A DNA stretch of 64,000 bases from Thalassoglobus polymorphus (GCF_007744255.1 NZ_CP036267.1:124001-188000); one strand, 5' to 3'. Numbered from the stretch's first letter, positions 17,752 to 27,051 are shown. The notes: generated by a model from the sequence alone, not told the origin. Made by a program: numbers and translations.

Positions 17752-18069
17752 TTACGGTTTCTCTTCGATCCGGCAGTTGCAAACCATCTCTCCGCATCCC
17801 GGACAACCGTTGCCATATTTTTCGATGACAGCCTGTTCCAGATCGATGTTGGCAACGTTTGCAATCGTTGCCAGCCAGGCAAGCACATCGGCGAACTCTC
17901 TCGCAAGTTCTTCAGGCGTCCCTTCTCGCAATGCCGCAGCCAATTCTCCGACCTCTTCCATCAACCACATGAACGTTCCGTCGATGCCACGTTGTTCGTC
18001 CTTAGACGAATACATTTTCTGAATCAGTTCCTGAAGTTCTTTCAGCGACATCGTTCTGGGGGCGTTCAT
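17752..18069 (-). CDS. MazG-like nucleotide pyrophosphohydrolase
   Basis: A 105-residue all-alpha NTP pyrophosphohydrolase domain. The metal-binding pattern is visible as WLMEEVGELAAAL and, about 20 residues on, EFADVLAW, that is EExxE...ExxD. The protein ends with a cysteine cluster (CPGCGEMVCNC) that may hold zinc. The start is 18069 or 18051; neither has a clear Shine-Dalgarno sequence. The expected role is hydrolysis of non-canonical or excess NTPs in the cytoplasm; the substrate is not known. Confidence 0.82.
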   Translation of the reverse strand: MNAPRTMSLKELQELIQKMYSSKDEQRGIDGTFMWLMEEVGELAAALREGTPEELAREFADVLAWLATIANVANIDLEQAVIEKYGNGCPGCGEMVCNCRIEEKP

Positions 18070-18259
18070 AATCAAATTCGTGTTGAAAATTCTTGGCTGA
18101 CAATCTTCGCAGTATGGTAGCGAAACACCAAAAGAGTGTGCATCATCCCGGGGCGAGCGTTTTAACAATAGCAGGTTCTCGGTGCACAACGTTGCAGTTC
18201 TCAGAGAGGCAGTAGATGATGGAGCCGATTTTCTCACTTGTTTTCCTTGAGGGGTTTCC

Positions 18260-19531
18260 ATGCAGCTGTTCCGATCGTCTCTGTGCATCACTTCATCTCT
18301 TCTCTTCGCCATCATCGTCATGAATTCGGCCTGTCAGGGAGCGGATGACTTTCACCGTTTTACAATCACGAACACCGCTGAGAAGCAATACGTCGATTCG
18401 ATAACGCTATCGCCCAAGGACTTTGGAGGCGTGGCTGCCGATTCCAAATGGCGAGTACGCAAGGAAATTCTGCGAGGGGGAAAACAGGAAGGAGTCGATC
18501 TGATTACTCTCGACAACGGGCGAATGAAAATTCGCATCATCCCGACTCGTGGGCTGAGCATTCTTGACATGCAGGTCGGAGATTTCAGGCTCGGTTGGGA
18601 ATCCCCTGTTAAAGAGGTCGTCCATCCTCAATTTGTCGATCTCGATACCCGTGGCGGACTCGGATGGCTCGATGGATTCAATGAGTGGATGGTCCGTTGC
18701 GGGCTGGAGTTCGCCGGTCATCCGGGAACCGACAAGTTCGTCGACAACACGGGAGCCGAGGCCGAGATGGAACTGACGCTGCATGGTAAAGTGGGCAACA
18801 TCCCTGCATCTGAGGTGGAATTGCGAATTCAAAAAGAAGCTCCGCACCGAATTACGATTCGTGGAACTGTTCATGAGCGAATGTTCTTCGGTCCCAAACT
18901 CGAACTCATCACCGAAATTTCAACAGTCCCCGGTTCTCAGGAAATCACTGTTTCTGATTGGGTGACCAATCGCGGAGCCGGCGATCAGGAATTGATGCTG
19001 ATTTATCATACGAATTATGGGGCACCTCTGTTGGAAGAAGGAGCCGAGCTGCTTGCTCCGATTAAGTCTCTCGCCCCGATGAACGAAACTGCCATTGCCG
19101 GGCTGAAGGATTATTCGACATACGCTGCTCCAACTCCGGGATTCAGCGAGCAGGTTTTCTTGACTGAACTCTTTGCGAATGCAGATGGAGAAACAACCGT
19201 TTGCCTGAAAAGCAAAAGTGGTCAACGAGCGGCATCGATCAGTTTCCAGACGAAGCAGCTTCCCTACTTCACCATCTGGAAGAACACGACCGCCAAAGCA
19301 GATGGCTACGTCACCGGACTCGAACCTGGAACGTGCTTCCCGTTCAACCGTCGAGTCGAACGCCAATTCGGCCGCGTTCCGAAATTGGCTCCGGGGGAAA
19401 CACGGCAGTTCTCGCTCACTTTCGGCCTGCATCTCGATGAGAAAGCTGTTCAGGAAATCACGCAGGAAATCAATCAAATCCAGGACGGACGCAAACCCGA
19501 AATCAGCCAGACTCCTCCCCAGCACGATTGA
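18260..19531 (+). CDS. secreted DUF4432 (aldose 1-epimerase-like) protein
   Basis: A 423-residue protein of the DUF4432 family, related to aldose 1-epimerases. An N-terminal signal peptide (SSLCITSSLLFAIIVMNSAC) indicates export; the cysteine does not sit in a good lipobox. The family core includes RMKIRIIPTRGLSILDMQVG, LGWESPVKEVVHP, GLGWLDGFNEWMVRCGLEF, LTLHGKVGNIPASEVEL, YHTNYGAPLLEEGAELLAP and the end motif TGLEPGTCFPFNRR. A cytoplasmic paralogue lacking the signal peptide is at 25317-26447. Binding of a sugar in the jelly-roll fold is expected; epimerase activity is not proven for the family. Confidence 0.85.
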   Translation: MQLFRSSLCITSSLLFAIIVMNSACQGADDFHRFTITNTAEKQYVDSITLSPKDFGGVAADSKWRVRKEILRGGKQEGVDLITLDNGRMKIRIIPTRGLSILDMQVGDFRLGWESPVKEVVHPQFVDLDTRGGLGWLDGFNEWMVRCGLEFAGHPGTDKFVDNTGAEAEMELTLHGKVGNIPASEVELRIQKEAPHRITIRGTVHERMFFGPKLELITEISTVPGSQEITVSDWVTNRGAGDQELMLIYHTNYGAPLLEEGAELLAPIKSLAPMNETAIAGLKDYSTYAAPTPGFSEQVFLTELFANADGETTVCLKSKSGQRAASISFQTKQLPYFTIWKNTTAKADGYVTGLEPGTCFPFNRRVERQFGRVPKLAPGETRQFSLTFGLHLDEKAVQEITQEINQIQDGRKPEISQTPPQHD

Positions 19532-19751
19532 GCGGCAGTGGCTGAGGGGGACTGGAGTTCGCACAGATCCATGAGACAGCACGAGTAGAACATTTTCATT
19601 ATTGGGGCGAGAAACCTTTAGGAGAATAAACGAAACAAACATTGTGAACCCAGCCCCTTGCTTACGGTTTTCATAGAAGAAGTGGGATGCAGTGGGCGAA
19701 ACGATCTTTGATCGCTTCCCACTCGTTTGCGAAAACTGTCAAAGGGAACCG

Positions 19752-20756
19752 ATGTGGACTGCAATGAACAAGTCGAGTAGAGGAAAAGTCCCGCCAGCGG
19801 AAATTCAATCTTCGTCTATTCGCTCTGCCTCGTGGCGAGGAGTCTACAATGGGATGAGAGCGGCCTTCACGGGTCTGATCAGCACTGAAAATGCTCCGAT
19901 CACGATCGCGGGATTCGCTTTCGCTTTGATCACCTTTTTGGCGATCAACCTCAGCACAAAGTTGCTGAATCCGAATTGGGTCTTCATGTGGGCTATTGCA
20001 GTCGTCGTGTATGGGACTTGTAAAGTGCTCACATGGATGCGAGCCCAGCCTGCTGGCAATTGGAGGAAGTCACTCGTTTACCTGTTTTTCGAACCGGGAC
20101 TCAACGCCAAACGATTTCTGTCAGACCGCTCGAAAGTCGTGCTCCCCTGTCGGAGTGAATGGGTTTGTGCGTCGATATTTTTCCTCGTCGGAATCCTCTC
20201 TGTTGCGGTGATCGTGCCTGCGATTGCAATTGAGCAGAGGTCCCTGACCGCTACGGTCGGGATGATCGGAGTCGTATTGATACTCCATTTCGGGTTTCTG
20301 GACTTACTTTCGCTCACGTTAAGGAGTGCGGGATTTGCATCGACGTCGTTAATGAATGAGCCATGGCGCGCGACGGGCGTGGCCGATTTTTGGAGTCGTT
20401 GGAATACCGGATTCCGTGACCTCTCACGAGAATTTATCTTCTATCCGCTGGTGAGAAGGAAACAGGCACAACTCGGACTTTGGGCAACTTTTCTCTTTAG
20501 CGGATTGGTTCATGATCTCGTGATTTCAATACCCGCTCATGGAGGCTACGGGTTGCCGACTCTCTATTTTTTGATTCAGGCCTTGGCGATCAGCTTTGAA
20601 CGATCCCGCCTCGGAAAGACTTTACAGCTCAATCGCGGTTGGACCGGCTGGTTGTTCACTGCGATGACAGTCTTGTTACCGGTCTCGTTACTAGTTCATT
20701 TCCCGTTTCAGGAAAACGTCATCATTCCGATGTTGAGAGACTTAGGAAATTTTTAA
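19752..20756 (+). CDS. wax-synthase-like MBOAT membrane acyltransferase
   Basis: A 334-residue polytopic membrane protein with about eight hydrophobic helices. It has the wax synthase/MBOAT_2 pattern: FWSRWNTGFRDLSREFIFYP, and a conserved histidine in FLFSGLVHDLVIS that should be the catalytic His of this superfamily. Likely activity is O-acyl transfer to a lipid or glycan acceptor at the membrane; the acceptor cannot be told. I use ATG 19752, which has AAGGGAA upstream; an in-frame start exists at 19692. A small membrane protein gene follows at 105 nt. Confidence 0.78.
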   Translation: MWTAMNKSSRGKVPPAEIQSSSIRSASWRGVYNGMRAAFTGLISTENAPITIAGFAFALITFLAINLSTKLLNPNWVFMWAIAVVVYGTCKVLTWMRAQPAGNWRKSLVYLFFEPGLNAKRFLSDRSKVVLPCRSEWVCASIFFLVGILSVAVIVPAIAIEQRSLTATVGMIGVVLILHFGFLDLLSLTLRSAGFASTSLMNEPWRATGVADFWSRWNTGFRDLSREFIFYPLVRRKQAQLGLWATFLFSGLVHDLVISIPAHGGYGLPTLYFLIQALAISFERSRLGKTLQLNRGWTGWLFTAMTVLLPVSLLVHFPFQENVIIPMLRDLGNF

Positions 20757-20861
20757 TTCTTGTGGTGTCTGTGAATCTCATTTTTTCTGATTCCATAGCC
20801 AGCTTGCTACGAGGACGAACGTAGAGATCAATTTAGGATTTGCTCCAGGAGCTATCGAATC

Positions 20862-21260
20862 ATGACCAGTCAAATGTTTGTTGTCCTTGGGATTCTTCAG
20901 CTGGGAGTGCTTTTCGCATCCGCGCTGGTTCCATTTCAACTCAGTTGGAAAGAGGACTTGGCTCCTCTTCCGAAACTGCATCGCCAACTCTTCTATGTGT
21001 ACGGTGGATATGTGGTTCTGGGAATTGTGACCTTAGGCCTCATTTGCATTGTGGCTGCAGATGATTTGGCTGAAGGGTCGCTGCTCGCAAAAGCATTCTG
21101 TACTTACGGGATGCTTTTCTGGGGAGTTCGCCTCTCGCTTCAGGCAGTGCTGGAGGCCAAACCGTTCCTGACGACCTCACTCTTAAAGCTCGGATACCAC
21201 GCACTCACCGTTGTCTTTTTGCTCTCAACGATTCTCTTTGGAATCGCGGTTTTCAACTGA
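20862..21260 (+). CDS. small four-helix membrane protein, unknown
   Basis: A 132-residue hydrophobic protein with four probable transmembrane helices (QMFVVLGILQLGVLFASALV; YVVLGIVTLGLICIVAAD; TYGMLFWGVRLSLQAVL; LTVVFLLSTILFGIAV). No family is recognised. A CAGGAG lies about 11 nt upstream of the ATG. Its position after the MBOAT gene on the same strand suggests a partner or accessory subunit, but this is inference. It ends just before the nested repeat A/B locus. Confidence 0.65.
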   Translation: MTSQMFVVLGILQLGVLFASALVPFQLSWKEDLAPLPKLHRQLFYVYGGYVVLGIVTLGLICIVAADDLAEGSLLAKAFCTYGMLFWGVRLSLQAVLEAKPFLTTSLLKLGYHALTVVFLLSTILFGIAVFN

Positions 21261-21278
21261 GCCGATCAGCGGGACAAT

Positions 21279-21461
21279 TTGAGCAGTTTGCTCTACCGTG
21301 TGCCCGTGAAGAATGCATTACTTTAGAACCAGTCCGAAAACTTCTGGGATAGCTGCTTTTCTCAATGATTGAGAGAGCAATTTCAAGTTTCAGGATCAGT
21401 TCTAATTAAAATGCTGTTCGCCACGAGACAGATCCTGCAAACCAATTCGAAAGATGCTCTA
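21279..21461 (-). repeat. interspersed repeat A, split by a repeat B insertion
   Basis: The left part, TTGAGCAGTTTGCTCTACCG to ATTACTT (21279-21323), and the right part, ATTAAAATGCTGTTCGCCAC to GATGCTCTA (21405-21461), are the two halves of a repeat A in reverse orientation. Repeat B occupies 21324-21404 between them. The last three bases on the + strand, CTA, are the reverse complement of the TAG stop of glnE. Confidence 0.85.
21324..21404 (+). repeat. interspersed repeat B, nested in repeat A
   Basis: An 81-nt copy, TAGAACCAGTCCGAAAAC through to GGATCAGTTCTA, with imperfect inverted ends and a central palindrome TCTCAATGATTGAGA. It is flanked by TA on both sides, consistent with a TA target duplication. 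It interrupts the repeat A copy. Confidence 0.88.
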
Positions 21462-24400
21462 ACGGGGTCGATTAGTGGAACCGATTAGCTGTTCAAACTG
21501 AGGGATGAACTCTCTGACCGCGAATGTTTGTAGTTCAATTTCGCTGTGGAGGTCCTTCTGTTTGAAGCCCAGCCTTTTGGCGAGAAACTCAAACTGTTCA
21601 GTTTCGTGATGCGGAATCGTGAGGTCGCTGGCGTCTCCGCGAACCATTCGCATTCCGTCAATGAGTCGCCTTAAAAATCGGTAGGCGTCTCGGAGTTTGA
21701 CTCGCTGGTCTGAAGAGAGAATTCCCTGCTGTTCCAGCCCTTTCATCGCCAGGCGGGTGTTCGGTTCGCGAATCTCTTTGGAGAGATGCCCGAATGTCAT
21801 CTGTAGCCCTTGAATGAGATACTCGCAGTCAACTAACCCTCCCGGGCTTAACTTGGCATGAAAAGTTCCCGGTTTCACAAGTTGACGAATTTGCTTCTCT
21901 CGAATTGCTCGCATCGCAGAAAGGTCAAAAGGCTTGCCGGTGTAAATGAGTCGGTCTCGCAGGTCGACGATCTCATTACCGTAAGTTTGGTCCCCGGCAA
22001 TCGGGCGCAGCTTGACCAAAGCCTGTCGTTCATATGGCCATGCAGGTCCATCCAGGCTGAAGTAGTTTTCAAATACTTTTTGAGAGACAGCCAGGCTTCC
22101 CGCATTTCCGTATGGTCTCAGTCGCAGGTCTATTTCGAAGATTCTTTTTTCCCGACTGTAGATCGACTTCTGGAATTGTTCGACGAGTCGCTGAAAGAAT
22201 TCCGCATTGGAGATTCGTTGTGGGCCACTTGTATGGCCCTCGTGATCGTAGAGAAACATCAACTCGATATCAGAAGCGTAGCCGAGCTCAGAACCCCCGC
22301 ATTTTCCCAACGCACAAAGAGAGAACTGAGCTTGCTCTCCCCGGTCGTTTTCCGGGCGACCGTACTTGGAATGAAGCCGAGACAGGCAAAGTTCGACAGC
22401 TGCTTCGACGACTGTCTCAGCTACAGCTGTCAGTTCTCGCGAGAACATTCCAAACTCAGATTGCAATTCAAGAATGTGCCGCATGTCGACGCGCATCATG
22501 GCCCGGTCTTTGAACTCATTCAAAACCTTGCGTCTCTGAGTTGGTGCAACATCTCTGATTTTTTCCGAAAGTTCTTTCGACAACTCTTCTCGGGTTCTTG
22601 GATGCTGCAGGCCTGAGAGGTCCGTCACAACTGGAAATAAATTGTGATGCTGCAAGCGGAGAAAATCTTCCCAAAGAAATTCGCTGAACCCTAAGAGTTT
22701 TGCGATCGCCTTCAAGACGTCCGGTTGTTGAAGGCGTTGCATTTGATCAATCCAGTCCTCTTGCTCAAAAAGGTTGGTTAGCAAATCACGGAAGTGTAGG
22801 AGTGCCTTCTCAGAGTTGGGGGCATGTGGCAGGAAATGTGTGAAATGTTTGATGAGCACAATTGTGGCACGAAGGTGATTTCGTTGAACCTCATCAAGAG
22901 CAGTATTTCCATTTGGCTCTTCAATCCAAAGCGTATCAATGGCGTGTGTCCCGTCAGATTCAACAGTCATCCGATTGATCGAATACCCATTGACGGAGAT
23001 GGCGTTGGTCAATTCGAACAAGAACCCCGGGACATCTTCACCTTGAATATTTAAAATCGTCGAATTCGATTTCTCATCTTGCTCGATGGAAATTTCTACA
23101 GGCAGCAACGGTTCGGAGAGATCTGGTTGAGACGGAATGGTTTCAGCGAGTCGTTGCACCAGTTCTTTCTGAGCGGCGAGAACATTTCCGGCGAGTGAGA
23201 GTTTGAGCAGCGCGTTCAATTCTGTTTTAAACTGGCTCCAAACGTCATTCTCTTGAAGCGATTGTCCGGATGTTGCTCTGACACGAAAGCGATTGACGAA
23301 GACAGATTGTTCGCTCGCAGTAGAGCGAATCGTTTCAGATGTTCCAGAGATGATGTCGAAACCATAGACGAGCAACAGCCCACAAAAGATGGGGACTTCG
23401 CCGATATGGTGGTAGCCGACGAGGCATAGCTTGTGTTCGGATTCACCCGTAGTGCGGACTTCCATCGCGACGACGTTGGAGTCGCTCAACTGCATTTGAA
23501 GAGCAGGGGCGTCGAACGATTTTGTTTCGTGCGATGAGTTTATCGAAGAGGGTGTGGCAGCTTCAGGAGCAGCCGGCTGCTGGTCTCTCCGTTGTCGCAG
23601 ATGTTTGTCAAAAATCTCTTTGACAGCTTTCGTTTGGTTTGCATACTGTTTCAAAAACAGTTCTGAATTCGGGAAATCGAGTCGACGAGCCAGGTAGTTC
23701 AACTCACGTTTCGACTCAGGTAAAAAATATTCGGGTTGGTTATGCATCAATTGCAGCGAGTGTTCGACTGTTCGCAGCATCACATATGCGGAGCTTAAGG
23801 TTCGGTATTCCTGAGCATGAAGCAAGTTTGCTTCGGAAAGGTAGATCAAACTTTCGAGCGTCCCGACTCGACGAATATGAGGCAATTCGTTTCCGTGAAT
23901 GAATTGAAGATACTGAACAAGAAATTCAATATCACGGATTCCACCTGGTCCACCTTTGACGCCGTGACGAGTTCGGAATTGACTTGAGATCTTCTCTTCG
24001 ATTTGGTCTTTCATCGCTCGGACGGACTCTCGCACCACTTCCGGATCTGCGCTGAATGCCTTCTTCTTCACTCGTTCAAGTACTTCGTAGCCAAGCTGAA
24101 GGTTCCCTGCAATTGTTCTCGCTTTCAGGGTCGCTTGTCGCTCCCACAATTCTGCGTTGTTTTTATAGTAAGCTGAATAGGCGTCAGCAGTGGTTACCAA
24201 AGGACCAGAACTCCCCCATGGTCGCAGTCGCATATCGACTCGGTAGAGAAACCCCTTGGGGGTAAAATCCGAAAGAACCTGTATCAATTTCTGACCGATA
24301 CTTGCGAGTCGATCTGGCTGCTCCTCGCAAAGAAAGACTAAGTCGATATCAGAGCTGTAATTAAGTTCCAGGCCTCCCAGTTTTCCGAAAGCAATGACTG

Positions 24401-25058
24401 TGAAGTCAGAGGCTTTCAGTTGTTCGATTCGCAAAATTTCTTTCAAGGCGATTTGTACGATCGCATCTGCAAGGGACGAGAGTTGCAGCGTGACGGTTTT
24501 TAAGTCCATCAAACGAAATGTGTCACAAGCAGCAATGCGAAGAATTTCCCATTGCTGAAATGTCCGCAAATGGATTTTTAGATCATTAAGCGAATCAGAG
24601 CTTGTGAGGCTTGCCTCAGCGTCTTTTAAAAAGTCCTCTCGACTTTTGAATTCGGCAAGGCGTTTGTACTGCGTGAGGCGATTCAGGTATTCAGGATGAC
24701 GTAACAAAATCTCAGTGAGAAACTGGCTTCCGACAAAGAGGCGAGTCAGGATTTCGATCGAACGTGGGCTTTTGACGAACGCTTGAATCATTTGTTCGCG
24801 ATTATCAATCGCGTTGAGAAACCTTTGAAAGTTTCGCAGTGATCGATCGGGATCGGCTGTTTCGGATAAGGAGTACAACAGCGATGGAAGTATCTCTCCA
24901 AGCGACTTCAACTGTTGAGGCGACTCAGCGATCGATCTCAGCCCGAGTAGTCCGTCAACTGGATCTTCCAAGCCAACAAATGAGATAAGTTCAACCAGTC
25001 CGGTCAACTCTTCGTCACTTGCCGTGAGCAACAATCTCACCTGAGCAGCTTCTATCAT
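21459..25058 (-). CDS. glnE: GlnE-type glutamine synthetase adenylyltransferase with internal ACT-like region
   Basis: A 1199-residue protein with two nucleotidyltransferase halves, as in GlnE, which adenylylates and deadenylylates glutamine synthetase. The first half has FGKLGGLELNYSSDIDLVFL (about 224-243; Asp237, Asp239) and GGPGGIRDIEFLVQYLQ (369-385). The second half has LGKCGGSELGYASDIELMFL (917-936; Asp930, Glu932) and SPGGLVDCEYLIQGLQ (1071-1086). E. coli GlnE is about 945 residues; the excess lies at residues 500-740, where two regions (about 541-600 and 665-715) look like ACT domains, the second reading EDVPGFLFELTNAISVNGYS. GlnD-type ACT domains sense glutamine, so the insert may give GlnE its own sensor. 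The TAG stop is supplied by a repeat A end. Confidence 0.87.
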   Translation of the reverse strand: MIEAAQVRLLLTASDEELTGLVELISFVGLEDPVDGLLGLRSIAESPQQLKSLGEILPSLLYSLSETADPDRSLRNFQRFLNAIDNREQMIQAFVKSPRSIEILTRLFVGSQFLTEILLRHPEYLNRLTQYKRLAEFKSREDFLKDAEASLTSSDSLNDLKIHLRTFQQWEILRIAACDTFRLMDLKTVTLQLSSLADAIVQIALKEILRIEQLKASDFTVIAFGKLGGLELNYSSDIDLVFLCEEQPDRLASIGQKLIQVLSDFTPKGFLYRVDMRLRPWGSSGPLVTTADAYSAYYKNNAELWERQATLKARTIAGNLQLGYEVLERVKKKAFSADPEVVRESVRAMKDQIEEKISSQFRTRHGVKGGPGGIRDIEFLVQYLQFIHGNELPHIRRVGTLESLIYLSEANLLHAQEYRTLSSAYVMLRTVEHSLQLMHNQPEYFLPESKRELNYLARRLDFPNSELFLKQYANQTKAVKEIFDKHLRQRRDQQPAAPEAATPSSINSSHETKSFDAPALQMQLSDSNVVAMEVRTTGESEHKLCLVGYHHIGEVPIFCGLLLVYGFDIISGTSETIRSTASEQSVFVNRFRVRATSGQSLQENDVWSQFKTELNALLKLSLAGNVLAAQKELVQRLAETIPSQPDLSEPLLPVEISIEQDEKSNSTILNIQGEDVPGFLFELTNAISVNGYSINRMTVESDGTHAIDTLWIEEPNGNTALDEVQRNHLRATIVLIKHFTHFLPHAPNSEKALLHFRDLLTNLFEQEDWIDQMQRLQQPDVLKAIAKLLGFSEFLWEDFLRLQHHNLFPVVTDLSGLQHPRTREELSKELSEKIRDVAPTQRRKVLNEFKDRAMMRVDMRHILELQSEFGMFSRELTAVAETVVEAAVELCLSRLHSKYGRPENDRGEQAQFSLCALGKCGGSELGYASDIELMFLYDHEGHTSGPQRISNAEFFQRLVEQFQKSIYSREKRIFEIDLRLRPYGNAGSLAVSQKVFENYFSLDGPAWPYERQALVKLRPIAGDQTYGNEIVDLRDRLIYTGKPFDLSAMRAIREKQIRQLVKPGTFHAKLSPGGLVDCEYLIQGLQMTFGHLSKEIREPNTRLAMKGLEQQGILSSDQRVKLRDAYRFLRRLIDGMRMVRGDASDLTIPHHETEQFEFLAKRLGFKQKDLHSEIELQTFAVREFIPQFEQLIGSTNRPR

Positions 25059-25213
25059 TTGTACAGACTACCGAATCTGGACTCGTGTCGCGTTCACTCT
25101 GAATAACAGGTCGAATCACGTCTCATGAGTCCACCAAAGAGTGCTCCAAATTCCTCAAACTGCATGGCCTTCAGAGCAGTTTCGTGTGTTCTGATTCAGT
25201 GAAATCATTTGAT

Positions 25214-25319
25214 TAGAGCAGTCTGCTCTATCGTGTGCCCGTGAAGAATGGATTTCTTCAACAAAAAAATGTTGTTCGCCACGAGGCCGGACCTGCAAAC
25301 CAATTCGAAAGGTGCTCTA
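25214..25319 (-). repeat. interspersed repeat A, intact copy
   Basis: A 106-nt copy in reverse orientation. The + strand starts TAGAGCAGTCTGCTCTATCG, contains GTGCCCGTGAAGAATGG and TGTTCGCCACGAGGC, and ends ATTCGAAAGGTGCTCTA. Its final CTA is the complement of the TAG stop of the DUF4432 gene to the right. Confidence 0.87.
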
Positions 25320-26447
25320 GCGAATCGAGGAGTATGGTGAGACAGGTTGTGGGCAGATTTCTGGAGTTGAATCTCCCTGGATTTTTGCAATTCGGTCACG
25401 AACGCTTGTCACTTCCTTTGAGTTTGGGTGGACTGCCAGCGTTAATTCGACATCGTAGGTCGCTCCTGGTTGGAGGTCGATCACGCGTCCTTGTGCTCGT
25501 TCAAAGGATTTGAAATTCGGGAAGTTTGTGCCCGGTTCGAATCCTGTCACATACCCGTCTTGCAGTGCCTGTGTGCATTTCCATTGCGAGAAGCAGGGAA
25601 GTTGTTCTTTTTTGAATTCCAGGCTCACTCCATAGTCGCCGCTTCGGGATTCCAAAAGTGCAACAGAATTTCCGTTGGCATCTGCGAGTGGTTCCATGAA
25701 GTACACCTGTTCGGTGTAACCTTGAGTGGGGGCAAGATAGGTTCGATACTCCTGAACATCCTCTGCTGATCGAGGACTGTTTGGAACAACCTGCGATGCC
25801 GGGATCGTCAACTTCGCTCCCTCTTCCAGAATGGGACTTCCGAAATTGGTGTGATACAGGATTTCCAACTCGGTCGAAGCAGATCCCAGGTTTGTGATTT
25901 GATCTCGAATTGTGAATGACTTTTCGCCAAGCTTCATCGTAATTCGAGATGTCAATTGCAACTGTGGGCCAAAGAGTGTTGTCTCATCGACAATTCCAGA
26001 AACGCCGATTTCTCCGTTCTCGTCTGCAATAAACTTGACTGAGTGAGCCGGGATGTTGGCCACTTTTCCATGGAGCGTCAAATCAGATTCAATTGAGCTG
26101 GCCATCTTTTCATCTTGGCCGGGAGGACCGTTAAAAGAGAGGCCACAGCGGCACATCAGTTCATTGAATCCATCAAGCCAGCCTAGACCATTGCGGCTCT
26201 TGGCGTTGACGAAAGCTGGATGGACAGGGTTACGAACTGGGGAGTCCCAGCCGATTCTCTTCTCGCCCAGTTTCGCCTGCCAGACCCCCATTCCACGCGT
26301 TGGAAAAACATGGAACGAGAAGTCCCCCGATTGAATCTCAACAACTTCCACACCTGCGGAAAGCCCCTCCTTGAATTGGCCTTTGCGGATTGCCCATTCT
26401 ACTGGAGTTTTCCCAGAGTGAACTGTTTGATATTCAACGTGTTCCAT
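25317..26447 (-). CDS. cytoplasmic DUF4432 (aldose 1-epimerase-like) protein
   Basis: A 376-residue paralogue of the secreted protein at 18260-19531. Matching blocks are FPTRGMGVWQAKLGEKRIGW, GLGWLDGFNELMCRCGLSF, LTLHGKVANIPAHSVKF, YHTNFGSPILEEGAKLTIP and TGFEPGTNFPNFKSFERAQG. It starts MEHVEYQTVHSGKTPVEW with no signal peptide. I use ATG 26447; a longer frame to 26576 has no homologous content. The TAG stop (25317-25319) is the terminal TAG of repeat A. Role: presumably sugar binding or mutarotation in the cytoplasm, unproven. Confidence 0.84.
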   Translation of the reverse strand: MEHVEYQTVHSGKTPVEWAIRKGQFKEGLSAGVEVVEIQSGDFSFHVFPTRGMGVWQAKLGEKRIGWDSPVRNPVHPAFVNAKSRNGLGWLDGFNELMCRCGLSFNGPPGQDEKMASSIESDLTLHGKVANIPAHSVKFIADENGEIGVSGIVDETTLFGPQLQLTSRITMKLGEKSFTIRDQITNLGSASTELEILYHTNFGSPILEEGAKLTIPASQVVPNSPRSAEDVQEYRTYLAPTQGYTEQVYFMEPLADANGNSVALLESRSGDYGVSLEFKKEQLPCFSQWKCTQALQDGYVTGFEPGTNFPNFKSFERAQGRVIDLQPGATYDVELTLAVHPNSKEVTSVRDRIAKIQGDSTPEICPQPVSPYSSIR

Positions 26448-27051
26448 TTTAGAAAACCAATTCAATAGTTGATTCAGTCGGTTGAGCAGGCGAAAGCCAG
26501 TACGAAGTTGGCTCAGTTTTTCTGAGTTCCTCTGCGGTTGAATTCGAGTATAAGCGTTGGTGTTGAACCCCTTCAACGACTACCGTCATAATCCTTTCAG
26601 GTTGTAGCAGCCAGATTATTAGCAGAGTCCCGGTAGTCATATGTCCCCCTTCATTGAAATGGGCTCACCTTGACTGAGTTTTTCGGCTAGATTTGGGCAA
26701 AGACAATCACGTAAGCGTCGATGCCAAGGACCTGTCCCGATACAGTTTCCCAATATCGGTCGTATAAGCGATCGCCTCGGATCGAGTCTGGCCCACATTC
26801 AGAAGCTGGGCGGGGACTCTGATAAGATACTGACAGAATCAAGTGTGGAAGTGACGACAGGGCAATTCCTGAATGGTCGATTCCGCAAAGCATGAATGGG
26901 TTGTTAAAAAAACGATTGGTTCAGCGATCAAGAGAGTTTGAAGTGATTGCATCGCCAGTCTCGCCCTGATGACCGAGTGTGAGACAATTATTTAGATGGG
27001 AATCGGTTGGGCCTGACAGCTGAATCTCCAGACACGAGACAGAATTGGATC
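26448..27051. other. divergent spacer, no gene recognised
   Basis: The region between the DUF4432 and glycosyltransferase genes holds no convincing open frame. A short inverted repeat, GACTACCG near 26578 and CGGTAGTC near 26631, is the only structure noted. Promoters for both divergent genes should lie here, but none is clear enough to place. Confidence 0.35.

Noticed and set aside
21459-25058. Gene called GlnD (PII uridylyltransferase) because of the ACT-like part
   Set aside because: There are two GlnE-type nucleotidyltransferase halves with GGxELxYxSD motifs and GG(I/L)xDxE(F/Y)L blocks, and no HD domain.
26687-26893. Small minus-strand open frame in the spacer between DUF4432 and the glycosyltransferase
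   Set aside because: No ribosome site, no recognisable motif and unnatural composition; treated as non-coding.
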